This document shows, piece after piece, positions 27,446 through 37,062 of a stretch of 55,554 nt of DNA. How positions within the stretch are numbered: the first letter of the stretch is position 1; each line of letters opens with the position of its first letter. The notes beneath the pieces are model-generated. The model saw only the letters and a program-made list of their open reading frames with translations. It had not been told where the DNA came from and did not search any database. A program made the position numbers and the translations under genes. Origin of the DNA: Ilumatobacteraceae bacterium (GTDB lineage Bacteria; Actinomycetota; Acidimicrobiia; Acidimicrobiales; Ilumatobacteraceae); contig JAEMQQ010000005.1 in assembly GCA_016463775.1 (NCBI GenBank), forward strand, positions 1 to 55,554, in the 5' to 3' direction.

Positions 27446-27467
27446 CCACGGCACACGGCCGGGCAAC

Positions 27468-28343
27468 CTAGTCGCGACGTTGTTCGCGCAGGTACTTCTC
27501 GAATTGCGCTGCCAATTCTTCGCCTGACGGAATGTCGGCGGTGTCTTCGTCGCGTTGATGGGCTGCGTCGTACGCCGACTCGAGTTGGTCGAGCAGGAGG
27601 GCATGATCGGGGTTGGCGGCGACGAGCGCATCAAGACGCTCACGCTGGGTGTTGGCATCTGCGCGGGCATAACTGAGGTCGAGTGAAATGCCACCGGTAT
27701 CACAGACGGCACCAAGCAACGCCACGGTGGCGGCCGGGTAGGGCATCGTCGTTGCATAGTGCGGCACTTGCGCCCAGATGCCGAGACCCGCAATGCCGCG
27801 ACCTGTCAACACATGTTCGAGCACGGCTTCGATGCCCGCCGGCACATCCACCGAACTGCGCACGTAGGGCAACGAGGCAATGGCATCAGACGATGGTGAC
27901 GTGCATGACAGATTTACCGGGCGTGTGTGCGGGGTAGCGAATGGATAGGCGCCGAGCCCGATCATCTTGCGCACACCGAGCTGCGTGGCCAATTCACCGA
28001 CAATGGCGCCGAAGTGATTCCATTTGGTATCTGGCTCGTGTCCGGTCAGTAGCAGCACCTCTTTGCCGTTGATGTCGTGCCCGAGCATCAACTCGGTCGT
28101 TGGCCAGATCAGGCTCGTGTTGATGCCTTGTCGCAGCTCCATCGTGGGGCGCCGAGCCCGGAAGTCGAGGAACTCGTCGGCATCGAAGGTGACGAGGGTG
28201 GTGGCCTTCGTTTCAGAAATGAGTCGTGTCATGGCGCTGTTGGCGGCTGCACTGGCGTCGATCCAGCCCTGCAACATCACGATCATGAGCGGCGACGACA
28301 GCGTCGGCATCGATGAGTAGCTCTCATGCAGGCGGTATGACAC
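27468..28343 (-). CDS. PAC2-family protein (proteasome-assembly-chaperone-like)
   Basis: The product is 291 residues. It matches the actinobacterial PAC2/DUF75 pattern: 'LQGWIDASAAANSAM' near the N-terminus, a central 'LLLTGHEPDTKWNHF' and 'GLGAYPFATPHTRP', then a helical C-terminus. In eukaryotes and archaea this fold helps assemble proteasomes; the bacterial role is unknown, and no proteasome genes (prcA/prcB) are in the window. It lies 6 nt downstream of the phosphotransferase gene on the same strand, so the two are probably cotranscribed. Confidence 0.8.
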   Translation of the reverse strand: MSYRLHESYSSMPTLSSPLMIVMLQGWIDASAAANSAMTRLISETKATTLVTFDADEFLDFRARRPTMELRQGINTSLIWPTTELMLGHDINGKEVLLLTGHEPDTKWNHFGAIVGELATQLGVRKMIGLGAYPFATPHTRPVNLSCTSPSSDAIASLPYVRSSVDVPAGIEAVLEHVLTGRGIAGLGIWAQVPHYATTMPYPAATVALLGAVCDTGGISLDLSYARADANTQRERLDALVAANPDHALLLDQLESAYDAAHQRDEDTADIPSGEELAAQFEKYLREQRRD

Positions 28344-28349
28344 GAAGCG

Positions 28350-29390
28350 TCAGTGTAGGCGGGCGAGTGAACGGTGGGCACTGGTAACTGCTGCCTCAAC
28401 CTGGGCGGCGAACGGTGCCAACTCTTCCGGTGAGCGATCACCCAATGCGCCACCGAGGTATCGCGCGTACACCCCTTCGATGATGCACGCCAGTTTCCAA
28501 AAGGCAAAGGCCGTATAGAAGTCGAGCTGTGACACATCGCGCTGGGTGATGCGCGCGTAGCGCTCGGTCAGTTGGTTCCGATTGTAAAAACCCGGCACAC
28601 GATTGGCCGCCGCCTGCCAGGCCGAAGCCTCGTCATCGGGGCCGGTGTAATACGCCATGAGCAACCCAAGGTCAGCGAGCGGGTCACCGAGGGTGCAGAT
28701 TTCCCAATCCAACACGGCGACGATGTGTCCCGCATCGTTCACGATGCAATTATCCAGTCGGTAGTCGCCGTGCACGATGGTGGCGGCACCTTGTTCGGGA
28801 ATGCGGCTGGCGAGGGTGTCGTGCACTTCGTCGATGAGTGGCAGGTCACGAGTTTTTTGGGCGTTGAACTGCCCGTACCAACGCTTGAGTTGGCGTGCGA
28901 TGTAACCCTCGTGACGTGCGAGATCGACAAGACCCACTTGCTGTAAGTCGACGGCATGAATCGCCGCCATCGTGTCGATGAGTGATTCGCTCGCCGTGCG
29001 ACGCCCTTGCTCGTCGAGCACCCGTTCGGCAATCGCCGCATCGCGCACCACGTGCCCGTCAACGAAACCCATCACATAAAACGGTGCACCGTTGACCGCT
29101 GTGTCGGTGCACATCGCCAGCGCCGGGGCCACGGGCACGTCGGTATCGCGTAACGCGTGGATGATGCGATGTTCGCGACCCATGTCGTGGGCGCTCGCCA
29201 ATGTGTGCGACAGCGGTGGGCGTCGCAACACGTAGTGCGCGCCCCGTGCATCGGTGAGTTTGAAGGTGAGGTTCGAATGGCCACCGGCTATGACCTCGGC
29301 AGTAAAGGGGCCGGTGAACCCCGCCACATTCGCCGTGAGCCATGGGGTGACCGTCTCGGTATTGATGCCGTCTCGGGCTGCATCAACCAT
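28350..29390 (-). CDS. Aminoglycoside-phosphotransferase-like kinase (acyl-CoA-dehydrogenase-associated type)
   Basis: The product is 346 residues with the APH/choline-kinase fold: 'GGHSNLTFKL' (nucleotide loop), 'YVLRRPP' (ATP Lys replaced by the RRPP motif typical of ACAD10/11-like kinases), Brenner motif 'HGDYRLDN' and metal-binding 'DWEICTLGDPLADLG'. The relatives fused to or near acyl-CoA dehydrogenases phosphorylate 4-hydroxy-acyl groups so they can enter beta-oxidation. That role is possible here but unproven. It reads away from the thioredoxin gene. Confidence 0.82.
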   Translation of the reverse strand: MVDAARDGINTETVTPWLTANVAGFTGPFTAEVIAGGHSNLTFKLTDARGAHYVLRRPPLSHTLASAHDMGREHRIIHALRDTDVPVAPALAMCTDTAVNGAPFYVMGFVDGHVVRDAAIAERVLDEQGRRTASESLIDTMAAIHAVDLQQVGLVDLARHEGYIARQLKRWYGQFNAQKTRDLPLIDEVHDTLASRIPEQGAATIVHGDYRLDNCIVNDAGHIVAVLDWEICTLGDPLADLGLLMAYYTGPDDEASAWQAAANRVPGFYNRNQLTERYARITQRDVSQLDFYTAFAFWKLACIIEGVYARYLGGALGDRSPEELAPFAAQVEAAVTSAHRSLARLH

Positions 29391-29419
29391 GCGGCAAAAC
29401 TACTCGTTGTCGCGAGCGG

Positions 29420-29425
29420 TATCGT
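29420..29425 (+). promoter_or_regulatory. -10 box (TATCGT) of a probable leaderless transcript
   Basis: TATCGT ends 6 nt before the GTG at 29432, the spacing expected when transcription begins at or beside the start codon. No Shine-Dalgarno precedes the GTG. No clear -35 is visible. Confidence 0.45.
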
Positions 29426-29431
29426 AAGCGC

Positions 29432-30154
29432 GTGAGTTCCGTCGCCACCGTCATCGATGTCACCGATGCAACGTTCCAGACCGAAGTGCTTGAGCGCTCA
29501 AAAACCACCCCTGTCGTCGTTGACTTATGGGCCACCTGGTGCGGGCCGTGCAAGACCCTCGGGCCCATCCTCGAAAAAGTCATTGGTGCAACCGGCGGCA
29601 AAGTGGTGCTGGCCAAGGTGGATGTCGACAAAAACCCGGCCATCGGCCAAGCGTTCCAGGTGCAATCGATACCAGCGGTGTTTGCCCTGAAAGATGGCAA
29701 GGTCGTTGATGCGTTCACTGGTGCGCTTCCTGAACACGAGGTACGAGCCTTCGTCGGCAAGCTCGTCCCCGAGGGCGAAATCGTCGATGTCGCGTCACTT
29801 TTGGCGCGTGGTGATGAAGCAAGTTTGTTTGCTGCGCTCAAAATCGACCCGGCCAATGAGCAAGTGGTGTTGGCCCTCGCCACGTTGTTTCTCGCCGACA
29901 ATGCAGTGACCGAGGCGCTCAAACTTCTGCAGCGCGTGCCACAGACCCCCAAGGTGGTGGCGTTGGTCGAGCGTGCCAAAGCGATGTTTGTACCAAACGA
30001 CGACTATTCAGCACAACTCGATGCGCTATTGCCGCTCGTCAAAGCCGACGAAGAGTCCCGCAAACGTTTCCTGGAAATTTTAGAAACGATGGGCGCCGGT
30101 GACCCTCGCACCCCCACATATCGACGCAAGATGACGGGCATGCTCTACGCCTAG
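29432..30154 (+). CDS. Thioredoxin-domain protein with C-terminal tetratricopeptide-like region (CnoX/YbbN type)
   Basis: The product is 240 residues. The thioredoxin domain (about 8-110) has the active site WATWCGPCK and the cis-proline in 'QSIPAVF'. The C-terminal 125 residues are helical and TPR-like ('EQVVLALATLFLADNAVTEALKLL'), as in YbbN/CnoX, which links thioredoxin-fold binding to chaperone transfer. Unlike E. coli CnoX (SxxC), both Cys are present, so redox activity is likely. The GTG start 29432 appears leaderless. Confidence 0.88.
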   Translation: MSSVATVIDVTDATFQTEVLERSKTTPVVVDLWATWCGPCKTLGPILEKVIGATGGKVVLAKVDVDKNPAIGQAFQVQSIPAVFALKDGKVVDAFTGALPEHEVRAFVGKLVPEGEIVDVASLLARGDEASLFAALKIDPANEQVVLALATLFLADNAVTEALKLLQRVPQTPKVVALVERAKAMFVPNDDYSAQLDALLPLVKADEESRKRFLEILETMGAGDPRTPTYRRKMTGMLYA

Positions 30155-30220
30155 CGCGTTTCATTTCAATCCGTTGACATCAGCGACGCCTCGACGCGCC
30201 ACCCATGCACACAGTCGAGC

Positions 30221-30880
30221 GTGCACTTCATTCGCGATTGGTGGCAATGGCTCGGCTGGCAGCGCCTGGTTGGTGCCGGCGTCGCGCTGCCAGTGGCAGT
30301 CGTTGTGGTCTGGTGGTTCGTTCAGTTGCCGACACCGCCCGTTGAAAATTTCATTCCGACTGCCACCACATTGGTGGATGACTCGCTCGACTCGCTCGAC
30401 TCACTCGACACCTTGGCACCGCTGCGCATCGCGGTGCATGTGGTGGGGGCCGTGCAGCAACCGGGTGTGTATCACCTTGTGGCTGGCGCACGGGGTGATG
30501 ACGCGTTGCGCGCCGCAGGTGGCGCCACTCCTGATGCCGATGTACGGCAGGTCAATTTGGCCGCGACCTTGGTGGACGGCGAGCAACTGATCATTCCCCG
30601 GGTGGGTGAACGACTGTCGCCGACCTCCGTGGTGCTCAACCCGCCAATCAGTCGTGCCGGCCCGGGTGCACCCCGTGACAATGCGCCAACAACCGTGAAC
30701 ATCAACGAGGCCACCGCCGACGACCTCGATCGGCTGCCGGGCATCGGGCCGTCGACAGCCCGCGCGATCGTCGACCATCGCACCCGCAACGGGCCCTTTG
30801 CCACGGTCGACGATTTGCTGGCGGTGCGGGGCATCGGCCCCGCCAAACTGGCTGAGTTGCGCCAGTTTGTCCGGGTGTGA
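30221..30880 (+). CDS. comEA: Competence protein ComEA, DNA receptor
   Basis: The product is 219 residues. An N-terminal membrane anchor ('GAGVALPVAVVVVWWFV'), a SLBB domain ('IAVHVVGAVQQPGVYHL') and a C-terminal double helix-hairpin-helix ('INEATADDLDRLPGIGPSTARAI', 'LLAVRGIGPAKLAELR') give the ComEA layout. It binds double-stranded DNA outside the membrane and passes it to ComEC, encoded just beyond. GTG 30221 is the assumed start. A small in-frame repeat encodes Asp-Ser-Leu three times in the linker. Confidence 0.9.
   Translation: MHFIRDWWQWLGWQRLVGAGVALPVAVVVVWWFVQLPTPPVENFIPTATTLVDDSLDSLDSLDTLAPLRIAVHVVGAVQQPGVYHLVAGARGDDALRAAGGATPDADVRQVNLAATLVDGEQLIIPRVGERLSPTSVVLNPPISRAGPGAPRDNAPTTVNINEATADDLDRLPGIGPSTARAIVDHRTRNGPFATVDDLLAVRGIGPAKLAELRQFVRV
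30380..30406 (+). repeat. 9-nt tandem repeat x3 in comEA
   Basis: GACTCGCTC, GACTCGCTC and GACTCACTC follow one another in frame and encode Asp-Ser-Leu three times in the ComEA linker between the membrane anchor and the SLBB domain. Copy-number change would keep frame and alter linker length. Confidence 0.85.
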
Positions 30881-30884
30881 TGTG

Positions 30885-31295
30885 TTACAGCACGCCGAGT
30901 GCAAACAACACAAAGCCCGCGAACCCACCGACTGTCATTGCCAATGCGAGCGGCCAGACCATCGACCACCAGTCGCGCCAGTCGGCGATCGGTCGTTGAG
31001 TCGCGCGATGCGCAGCCCATTGTCCGACGGCAAACCACAGCGCGAGGCTGCTCACGACACCAATCCCGATCGTCGACCAACCCGCCACGATCGGAATGCC
31101 GAACGCAACGAGCAGCGGACACGCAGCGATCACCAACGCAAAACCAGCCAAACCCGTGATGCGACCCGGCAGCCACATGAGCACTCCGCCGACGAGGGCG
31201 ACCACCGCCGCACCGCCGGCAGCGAGCAACCCACCTTTGCGTCGCAACTCACTGCGATAGGCGACGACGCCACCGGGTACGGCCACGTGCGCCAT
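30885..31295 (-). CDS. Small four-helix membrane protein, function unknown
   Basis: The product is 136 residues with about four hydrophobic segments ('LLAAGGAAVVALVGGVLMWL', 'GFALVIAACPLLVAFGIPIV', 'GIGVVSSLALWFAV', 'WPLALAMTVGGFAGFVLFAL'). I do not recognise a family. Its start overlaps the comEC start by 9 nt in divergent orientation, and its stop lies 4 nt from that of comEA. The opposite-strand frame is also open here, but hydrophobic periodicity supports this strand. Confidence 0.65.
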   Translation of the reverse strand: MAHVAVPGGVVAYRSELRRKGGLLAAGGAAVVALVGGVLMWLPGRITGLAGFALVIAACPLLVAFGIPIVAGWSTIGIGVVSSLALWFAVGQWAAHRATQRPIADWRDWWSMVWPLALAMTVGGFAGFVLFALGVL

Positions 31296-32810
31296 GTTAT
31301 TCGTCGGCTCGGTGGCGGTGCGTCACCACATCGTTCGTTCGTGTGGCTGGCGGTGTGCTGTTTGGTTGCCGCCCGTGCAGGGAGCGAGTTGGCGTCGCGA
31401 TCGCCGGCGGTGTACCGCGGGGCCGCATTCGCCGATGCCATCAATGGCGTGCACCTCGTGTGGTGGCTCTTTGCTGCAGGTGCGGTTGGCGCCACGCTCA
31501 TTTCCATCGTGCAGCAGCGGCGCATTGGTCGCTTGCTCATCCTCGTCATCGTGGTATTTGCCGGGCATGGTGCGGCACAGTGGCATCGACTATCGACACC
31601 GCGCACGGGGGAGTACTCGGGCGTCGCCATCGCCCGTTCGGATGCCGGCAACCGTGTCGGTGCCATTTCGTTGATCATCGAAATCGACGGTGAAAATTTT
31701 CGACTCACGGCATATGGTCGCGATCGCGGCGCGCTGCGACAAGTTCGAATGGGGGACACGGTGGTGCTCGACGCGCAGCGTGTCAAATACGACGCACGCC
31801 GTTTGCGTTTCGTGGCTGGCCGTCACGTGCAGGGCGAGCTGCAGGGGGTCGTGGTGTATGCGACGGCGCCGGCCTCCGCGTTATGGCACCGGGCAGCCAA
31901 TCGCATCCACACCTTGATCGATCGTGGTGCGCGCACGATGCAATGGCAGGACGCGGCGTTGGTGCGCGGCTTCGTGCTCGGCGATGAATCCCGCCATCCA
32001 CGGCGCATGACGGAGGCATTTCGGGGGGCTGGGCTCGGGCACTTGCTCGCGGTGTCCGGGCAAAATGTCGCACTGATTTTGGCCGCGCTCACACCAGGGT
32101 TGCGACGGCTCTCGCGCTGGCCACGTTTGTCGGTGGCCCTCGGTGTGGTGGTGATGTTCAGCCTCGTCACGCGACTCGAGTCGAGCGTGGTGCGCGCGGC
32201 GGTGATGGCCGGCGTGGTGCAGATCGGTTATGCAATCGGTCGAGATGTTGCACCATTGCGCGCGCTGGCGTTGACGATCATCGGCATCGTGGCGATTGAT
32301 CCGCTGGCCACGTGGTCGGTGGGGTTCGTGTTGTCGGCGGCCGCCACTGCCGGGTTGGTGCTGATCACCCCGCATCTCGGCTCGTCAATTTTTGCAGCCA
32401 CGTTCGCCGCACAACTTGGTGTGTCGCCATTCGTGTTGTTGTGGTTCGGCACGATGCCGGTCATCGCGTTGGTCACGAACCTGTTCGCCGTGCCCGTGGC
32501 CGCGGGCGTCATGATGGTGGCGCCGCTATTGCTCGGCATCGCCGCGTTCACACCCGATGCGGTTGCCGTGCTGCTCACCACACCCGTGGTGGCAGCGGTG
32601 CGCTACGTGTGGTGGGTGGCCGAATGGGGCACGCGTCTCAGCCCGCGGGGCCCCCTCAATTTCGTGGTGTGGTGCGGTGTCGTGCTGCTGTTCGCCCGCT
32701 CGGTCACCCCCGTGCGAGGCTGTACCCGTGCCGACCTACCTCATCACCGGCGACGACGCGCGGCTCATTTCGGCGCGGCTCAGCGATCTCGTGAACGAGT
32801 TGGTCGGTGA
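31287..32810 (+). CDS. comEC: ComEC/Rec2-family DNA-uptake channel lacking the C-terminal hydrolase domain
   Basis: The product is about 507 residues from GTG 31287; the frame is open upstream but lies over the minus-strand membrane gene. Residues 1-95 hold transmembrane segments, an OB-like DUF4131 region follows ('EFSGVAIARSD...' type, to about 190), and the Competence domain has 'VRGFVLGDESRHP', 'GLGHLLAVSGQNVALI' and 'SSVVRAAVMAGV'. The metallo-beta-lactamase domain that ends many ComEC proteins is absent. The last 28 residues overlap holA and are Arg/His-rich, so the true end of the fold is near 32720. Confidence 0.87.
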   Translation: MRHVIRRLGGGASPHRSFVWLAVCCLVAARAGSELASRSPAVYRGAAFADAINGVHLVWWLFAAGAVGATLISIVQQRRIGRLLILVIVVFAGHGAAQWHRLSTPRTGEYSGVAIARSDAGNRVGAISLIIEIDGENFRLTAYGRDRGALRQVRMGDTVVLDAQRVKYDARRLRFVAGRHVQGELQGVVVYATAPASALWHRAANRIHTLIDRGARTMQWQDAALVRGFVLGDESRHPRRMTEAFRGAGLGHLLAVSGQNVALILAALTPGLRRLSRWPRLSVALGVVVMFSLVTRLESSVVRAAVMAGVVQIGYAIGRDVAPLRALALTIIGIVAIDPLATWSVGFVLSAAATAGLVLITPHLGSSIFAATFAAQLGVSPFVLLWFGTMPVIALVTNLFAVPVAAGVMMVAPLLLGIAAFTPDAVAVLLTTPVVAAVRYVWWVAEWGTRLSPRGPLNFVVWCGVVLLFARSVTPVRGCTRADLPHHRRRRAAHFGAAQRSRERVGR

Positions 32811-33759
32811 CGCCGACCGTTCGTCGGTGTACGAATCGTTCGATCTGGCCGAAGCCCAGGCCGACGACCGAAATCTGGCCGTGGCCCAAGTGGTGAACGC
32901 CGCCCAGACGCAGTCGCTCTTTGCCGACTTCAAGGTGGTCGTGGCCCGCAACGTCGATGTAACGCCACTGAATGCCGAGCCACTCGTGGCATATTTGCGC
33001 GCGCCGAGCGAGCGGTGTCATCTCATCATCACGGCGGCTGGTCGCATCCCCAAGGCGCTCAACGATGCGCTAAAAAAAGCCGGCACGGCAATTTTCGAAA
33101 CCACCCCACCGTCGAAGCGGCGTGAATTGCTCGAGTGGTACAAAGCCAAATTCATCGAAGCCGGGTTGAAGATCGACGCCATCGCCCTCGAAGAAGTGGT
33201 TGATTGGCTCGGCCAAGATTCAGCCCGCCTCCCAGGTTTGCTCGAGGTATTGGCCTCGACCTACGGACAAAAGCAGCGTCTGACCTACGAAGATGTGAGC
33301 CCGTTCCTCGGGCAGGCAGGCCACGTGCAGCCGTGGGACCTCACCGACGCCGTGGATGGCGGCGATGCCGCAACCGCGTTGTTCATGTTGCGACGCATGT
33401 TGCGCAGTGGAGAGTTTCACCCGTTCCAGGTCATGTCGATCATGCACAACCACTACACCAAGGTGCTGCGCCTCGACGGCTCAGGTGCTGGTGACCCGGT
33501 GCAGGCCATGGCATTGATCGGTTCGCGCAGCGATTATCAGGGCCGCAAATATCTTGAGTTGTCGCGGGCCCTCGGCTCTAAAAAAGTGTTTGATGCCGTG
33601 CAATTGCTGGCGCGTGCCGATCGTGCGCTGCGCGGTGGCACAGGGTTAGAAAGCGAGCTGGTGCTCGAGGTGCTGATCGCACGCCTCAGTCGATTGCTGC
33701 CGACGCGACCAAAGCGCCCGGCTTTCCGCAAGGGTGCGGGGTCTACTTCGCGGCGTTGA
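32728..33759 (+). CDS. holA: DNA polymerase III delta subunit
   Basis: The product is 343 residues from GTG 32728, whose sequence begins '[17 protein letters not shown]', the typical HolA entry. '[15 protein letters not shown]' and '[13 protein letters not shown]' belong to the AAA+-like N-domain, and the C-terminal collar carries '[20 protein letters not shown]'. It opens the beta clamp in the clamp loader. The frame extends upstream only inside comEC. comEC-holA-rpsT is a widely conserved order. The 3' end overlaps rpsT by 17 nt, convergently. Confidence 0.93.
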   Translation: MPTYLITGDDARLISARLSDLVNELVGDADRSSVYESFDLAEAQADDRNLAVAQVVNAAQTQSLFADFKVVVARNVDVTPLNAEPLVAYLRAPSERCHLIITAAGRIPKALNDALKKAGTAIFETTPPSKRRELLEWYKAKFIEAGLKIDAIALEEVVDWLGQDSARLPGLLEVLASTYGQKQRLTYEDVSPFLGQAGHVQPWDLTDAVDGGDAATALFMLRRMLRSGEFHPFQVMSIMHNHYTKVLRLDGSGAGDPVQAMALIGSRSDYQGRKYLELSRALGSKKVFDAVQLLARADRALRGGTGLESELVLEVLIARLSRLLPTRPKRPAFRKGAGSTSRR

Positions 33760-33997
33760 TTTGACGCATGAGGCGGCTCTTGCGACGCGCGGCCTGCTTC
33801 GGATGAATGATTCGCTTGGCGGCCGCCATATCGAGGCGCTTCACGGCCAGACGCAGTGCTTCGGCATTTTCCGGTGCACCCTTCGACTCGCGCACGGCCT
33901 TCACTCGGGTGCGCAACTCGCTTTTCACGGCCTTATTGCGCTCGGTGCGCTTGGCGTTGGTGATGATGCGCTTTTTTTGACTCTTGATGTTTGCCAT
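33743..33997 (-). CDS. rpsT: 30S ribosomal protein S20
   Basis: The product is 84 residues, rich in Lys/Arg and helical. It has the hallmark start '[21 protein letters not shown]' (first part) and the end '[14 protein letters not shown]'. S20 binds 16S rRNA early in small-subunit assembly. It is transcribed away from lepA, the usual neighbour. Confidence 0.97.
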   Translation of the reverse strand: MANIKSQKKRIITNAKRTERNKAVKSELRTRVKAVRESKGAPENAEALRLAVKRLDMAAAKRIIHPKQAARRKSRLMRQINAAK

Positions 33998-34056
33998 GGC
34001 TCGCTCACGCTACCAGCGACTGCGAGTATCACCCACCCCGCAACACGCACGAACGG

Positions 34057-34062
34057 TAGAAT
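34057..34062 (+). promoter_or_regulatory. -10 box (TAGAAT) for lepA
   Basis: TAGAAT lies 12 nt upstream of the lepA ATG (34075), with AAGGG between them as a Shine-Dalgarno-like stretch. Transcription would start around 34069, leaving a very short leader. No good -35 is visible at the expected distance. Confidence 0.45.
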
Positions 34063-34074
34063 TCAAGGGCTTTC

Positions 34075-35859
34075 ATGGAACAGTCCCGCATTCGCAACTT
34101 CTCAATAATTGCGCACATTGACCACGGTAAATCCACACTCAGCGATCGCATTCTTGAGCTCACCAAGGCGGTCGATGCCCGCGATATGCGCGCCCAGTAC
34201 CTCGACTCGATGGATCTTGAACGCGAGCGTGGCATCACGATCAAGGCCCAAAATGTGCGCGTCGATTGGAAGGGGCACATGCTGCACCTCATCGATACCC
34301 CGGGGCACGTCGACTTCGGGTACGAAGTAAGCCGCTCGCTCGCCGCCTGTGAAGGTGTGGTGCTCGTGGTCGACGCCGCGCAGGGGATTGAGGCCCAAAC
34401 TCTTGCCAACTGCTACCTCGCGCTCGAGGGCAATCTCGAAATTCTCGCCGTGCTCAACAAAATCGACCTGCCGGCTGCCGACCCCGATCGCTTTGCGATG
34501 GAAATTGAAAAGGTGCTCGGCATTCCGGCCGAAGACATTCTGCGGATTTCGGCCAAAACCGGCGAGGGTGTGCCCGAGCTGCTGGATGCCGTCGTGGCAC
34601 GCATCCCTGCACCGCAGGGCGATCGCGATGCGCCACTGCAGGCGCTCATTTTTGACAGTCAATTCGACCAATATCGCGGCGTGGTGTCGAGCGTGCGGGT
34701 CATGAACGGCCGCATGCGCAAGCGCGACAAATTGCTCTTCATGCAGGCCGGTGCCGAGCACGAGGGTTTGGAGATCGGCGCCCGTCGGCCAGCCACACAA
34801 GAAGTCGAAGAACTTGCCGCCGGCGAAGTGGGCTATCTCATTGCTGGTGTGCGCGACGTGGGTGAAGCGCGCTCGGGTGAAACGGTCACCCACGTGGCCC
34901 GCCCAGCCGGCGTGGCGCTAGCTGGGTATTCCGACCCGAAGCCCATGGTGTTTTGTGGTCTCTTCCCGATTGATGCCGATGATTTTGAAGTGTTGCGTGA
35001 AAGTCTGCAGAAGTTGAAGTTGAACGATGCCTCAATTTCGTACCTGCCCGAGTCGTCGGGTGCCCTCGGTTTCGGTTTCCGCTGCGGGTTCCTCGGCCTG
35101 TTGCACATGGAAATCGTCAAAGAGCGTCTCGAACGCGAATTCAACCTGGCGCTCATCGCCACGGCACCGTCGGTGCAGTATCGCGTCTTGCGCACGAACG
35201 GCGAGATCGAACAATGTGACAACCCGAGTGACCTGCCCGCCACCGTGTACATCGACGAAATTGAGGAGCCGTTTTTCAAGGTGAGCATCATCGCCCCGAA
35301 GGACTACACCGGTGCGCTGATGGAACTGTGTCAACAGCGTCGCGGTGAAATGATCAAACTCGAGTACCTGTCGCCCGAGCGGGTGGAGATGCAGTACCTC
35401 GTGCCGCTCGCCGAGGTGGTCGTCGACTTCTTCGATCAGATGAAGAGCAAGTCGCAGGGTTATGCCAGCCTCGACTACGAATTGCACGGTTACCGCTCGA
35501 GCGACCTCGTGCGTGTCGACATCCTGCTCAATGCGGTGCCGGCCGACGCGTTCAGCATGATCGTGCATCGCGAGCGGGCGCCAGACTACGGCCGTCGGAT
35601 GTGTGCAAAGTTGAAGGTGCTCATTCCCCGCCAGATGTTTGACATCCCGATTCAGGCAGCCATCGGTGGCAAGGTCATCTCGCGTGAAACGGTCAAGGCC
35701 AAACGCAAAGACGTGCTGGCCCGTTGTTACGGCGGGGACATCACCCGCAAGCGCAAACTGCTCGACAAGCAAAAAGAGGGCAAGAAAAAGATGAAGTCGA
35801 TCGGCCGTGTCGAGGTGCCCGGCGATGTGTTCATCACGGCGTTGAAACTCGATGACTGA
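34075..35859 (+). CDS. lepA: Elongation factor 4 (LepA)
   Basis: The product is 594 residues, the standard EF4 length. The G domain has 'AHIDHGKST' (13-21), 'DTPGHVDFG' and 'NKIDLP'; domains II and III follow, with '[17 protein letters not shown]', and the EF4-specific C-terminal domain has '[22 protein letters not shown]' (key part KRKLLDKQK). LepA acts on ribosomes during initiation or back-translocation under stress. The stop overlaps the next gene by 8 nt. Confidence 0.97.
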   Translation: MEQSRIRNFSIIAHIDHGKSTLSDRILELTKAVDARDMRAQYLDSMDLERERGITIKAQNVRVDWKGHMLHLIDTPGHVDFGYEVSRSLAACEGVVLVVDAAQGIEAQTLANCYLALEGNLEILAVLNKIDLPAADPDRFAMEIEKVLGIPAEDILRISAKTGEGVPELLDAVVARIPAPQGDRDAPLQALIFDSQFDQYRGVVSSVRVMNGRMRKRDKLLFMQAGAEHEGLEIGARRPATQEVEELAAGEVGYLIAGVRDVGEARSGETVTHVARPAGVALAGYSDPKPMVFCGLFPIDADDFEVLRESLQKLKLNDASISYLPESSGALGFGFRCGFLGLLHMEIVKERLEREFNLALIATAPSVQYRVLRTNGEIEQCDNPSDLPATVYIDEIEEPFFKVSIIAPKDYTGALMELCQQRRGEMIKLEYLSPERVEMQYLVPLAEVVVDFFDQMKSKSQGYASLDYELHGYRSSDLVRVDILLNAVPADAFSMIVHRERAPDYGRRMCAKLKVLIPRQMFDIPIQAAIGGKVISRETVKAKRKDVLARCYGGDITRKRKLLDKQKEGKKKMKSIGRVEVPGDVFITALKLDD

Positions 35860-37054
35860 TACCGCCATCGTCTCGGGCGGCATGTTCCGCTCGCTCAGTT
35901 TTTTCAACGCCCGTCTGTATTTCGCCGGTTTGTTGTTCTCCAACATTGGTTCGTGGTTGCAACTCACCGCCACGTCGTACCTGGTGTATCGACTCACGGG
36001 TCGGGCTGCCGACCTGGGCTACACCGTGGCGTTTCAGTTTTTGCCGATGCTGCTGCTCGGCACGTGGGCGGGTTCGTTCGCCGATCGCTTTGATCGCCGC
36101 ACGATCATGACGGTCACGCAATTGCTGTTGGCCGCCCAGGCAATTACGCTCGGCGTGCTCGATTTGACCAACAATGTGTCGCTCCCCGTGGTGTGGGGTC
36201 TGGCGTTGTTTTTGGGCGTGGTCGGCACCATGGATAACCCGGCGCGGCGCGGGCTCATCACCGAATTGGTGCCAACCGCGCAGTTGAGCAACGCCATGTC
36301 GCTCAACACCACCGTCATGACTGGTTCGCGCGTGTTTGGTGCAGCCTTGGCCGCGGTGTTGGTGGGCCCGCTGGGCACGGGTTGGCTGTTTATTCTCAAC
36401 GGGTTGTCGTATGCCGCAATGATCTACGGCATCGTCGGTTTGCGCTCGAGCGAAATGGTGCCAGCCGTGAAGCGCCCGGCGGGGGGCACCCCGGTGCGCG
36501 ATGTGTTTCGCTACGTGCAATCCAATCGGCGCTTGTCGTCGATGTTCTTTGCCTATGTAGTGGTGAGCACGTTTGCCTTCAACTACAGCGTCGTGTTTCC
36601 AAAATTGGCCGACGTCAAATGGGGGAGCCCCGATGCCTTCGGCTGGCTCCTTGCCGTCACGGGCATCGGCAGTGTGGTGGGTGCGTTGGCTACGGCACGA
36701 TTGCAAACCGTGCCATTGCGTTGGCTCATGTTCAACGTGGGTGTGCTGGGTGCGGCGAATGTGTCGATTGCATTCGCCCCCAATCTTTTGGTGGCATTCG
36801 TGTTGTGTCTGCCGCTCGGCTTTGGCGGGGCAGCCATGATTGCTTCCGGCAATGCCATTAGCCAGCAGGAATCCCCGCCCGACATGCGCGGGCGATTGCT
36901 TGCTCTTACCGCCGTGGCGTTTCTTGGCAGCACACCCATCGGCGGGCCGATCACCGGTTTGATCGCCGACTATGTGTCGCTTGAGTGGTCAATGGCCTAC
37001 GGCGGTGTGTCATGCTTTTTGTGTCTCGCCGTATTGGCATGGCGCTGGAGGTAA
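35852..37054 (+). CDS. MFS exporter (MFS_3 / EntS-like)
   Basis: The product is 400 residues with about 12 transmembrane segments. MFS motif A-like loop '[13 protein letters not shown]' lies between TM2 and TM3, and '[17 protein letters not shown]' is typical of the MFS_3 branch that includes the enterobactin exporter EntS. The substrate is unknown. It overlaps the lepA end by 8 nt and probably shares its transcript; it is not part of the usual lepA-hemW-hrcA-dnaJ group. Confidence 0.85.
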   Translation: MTDTAIVSGGMFRSLSFFNARLYFAGLLFSNIGSWLQLTATSYLVYRLTGRAADLGYTVAFQFLPMLLLGTWAGSFADRFDRRTIMTVTQLLLAAQAITLGVLDLTNNVSLPVVWGLALFLGVVGTMDNPARRGLITELVPTAQLSNAMSLNTTVMTGSRVFGAALAAVLVGPLGTGWLFILNGLSYAAMIYGIVGLRSSEMVPAVKRPAGGTPVRDVFRYVQSNRRLSSMFFAYVVVSTFAFNYSVVFPKLADVKWGSPDAFGWLLAVTGIGSVVGALATARLQTVPLRWLMFNVGVLGAANVSIAFAPNLLVAFVLCLPLGFGGAAMIASGNAISQQESPPDMRGRLLALTAVAFLGSTPIGGPITGLIADYVSLEWSMAYGGVSCFLCLAVLAWRWR

Positions 37055-37062
37055 TTCCAACC

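Noticed and set aside
30798-31286. Upstream extension of the comEC frame
   Set aside because: It overlaps comEA and the minus-strand membrane gene and is hydrophilic and repetitive, unlike a ComEC N-terminus.
35032-35997. 321-codon minus-strand frame opposite the lepA 3' end
   Set aside because: It is a shadow of lepA and the MFS gene, without a start context or domain.
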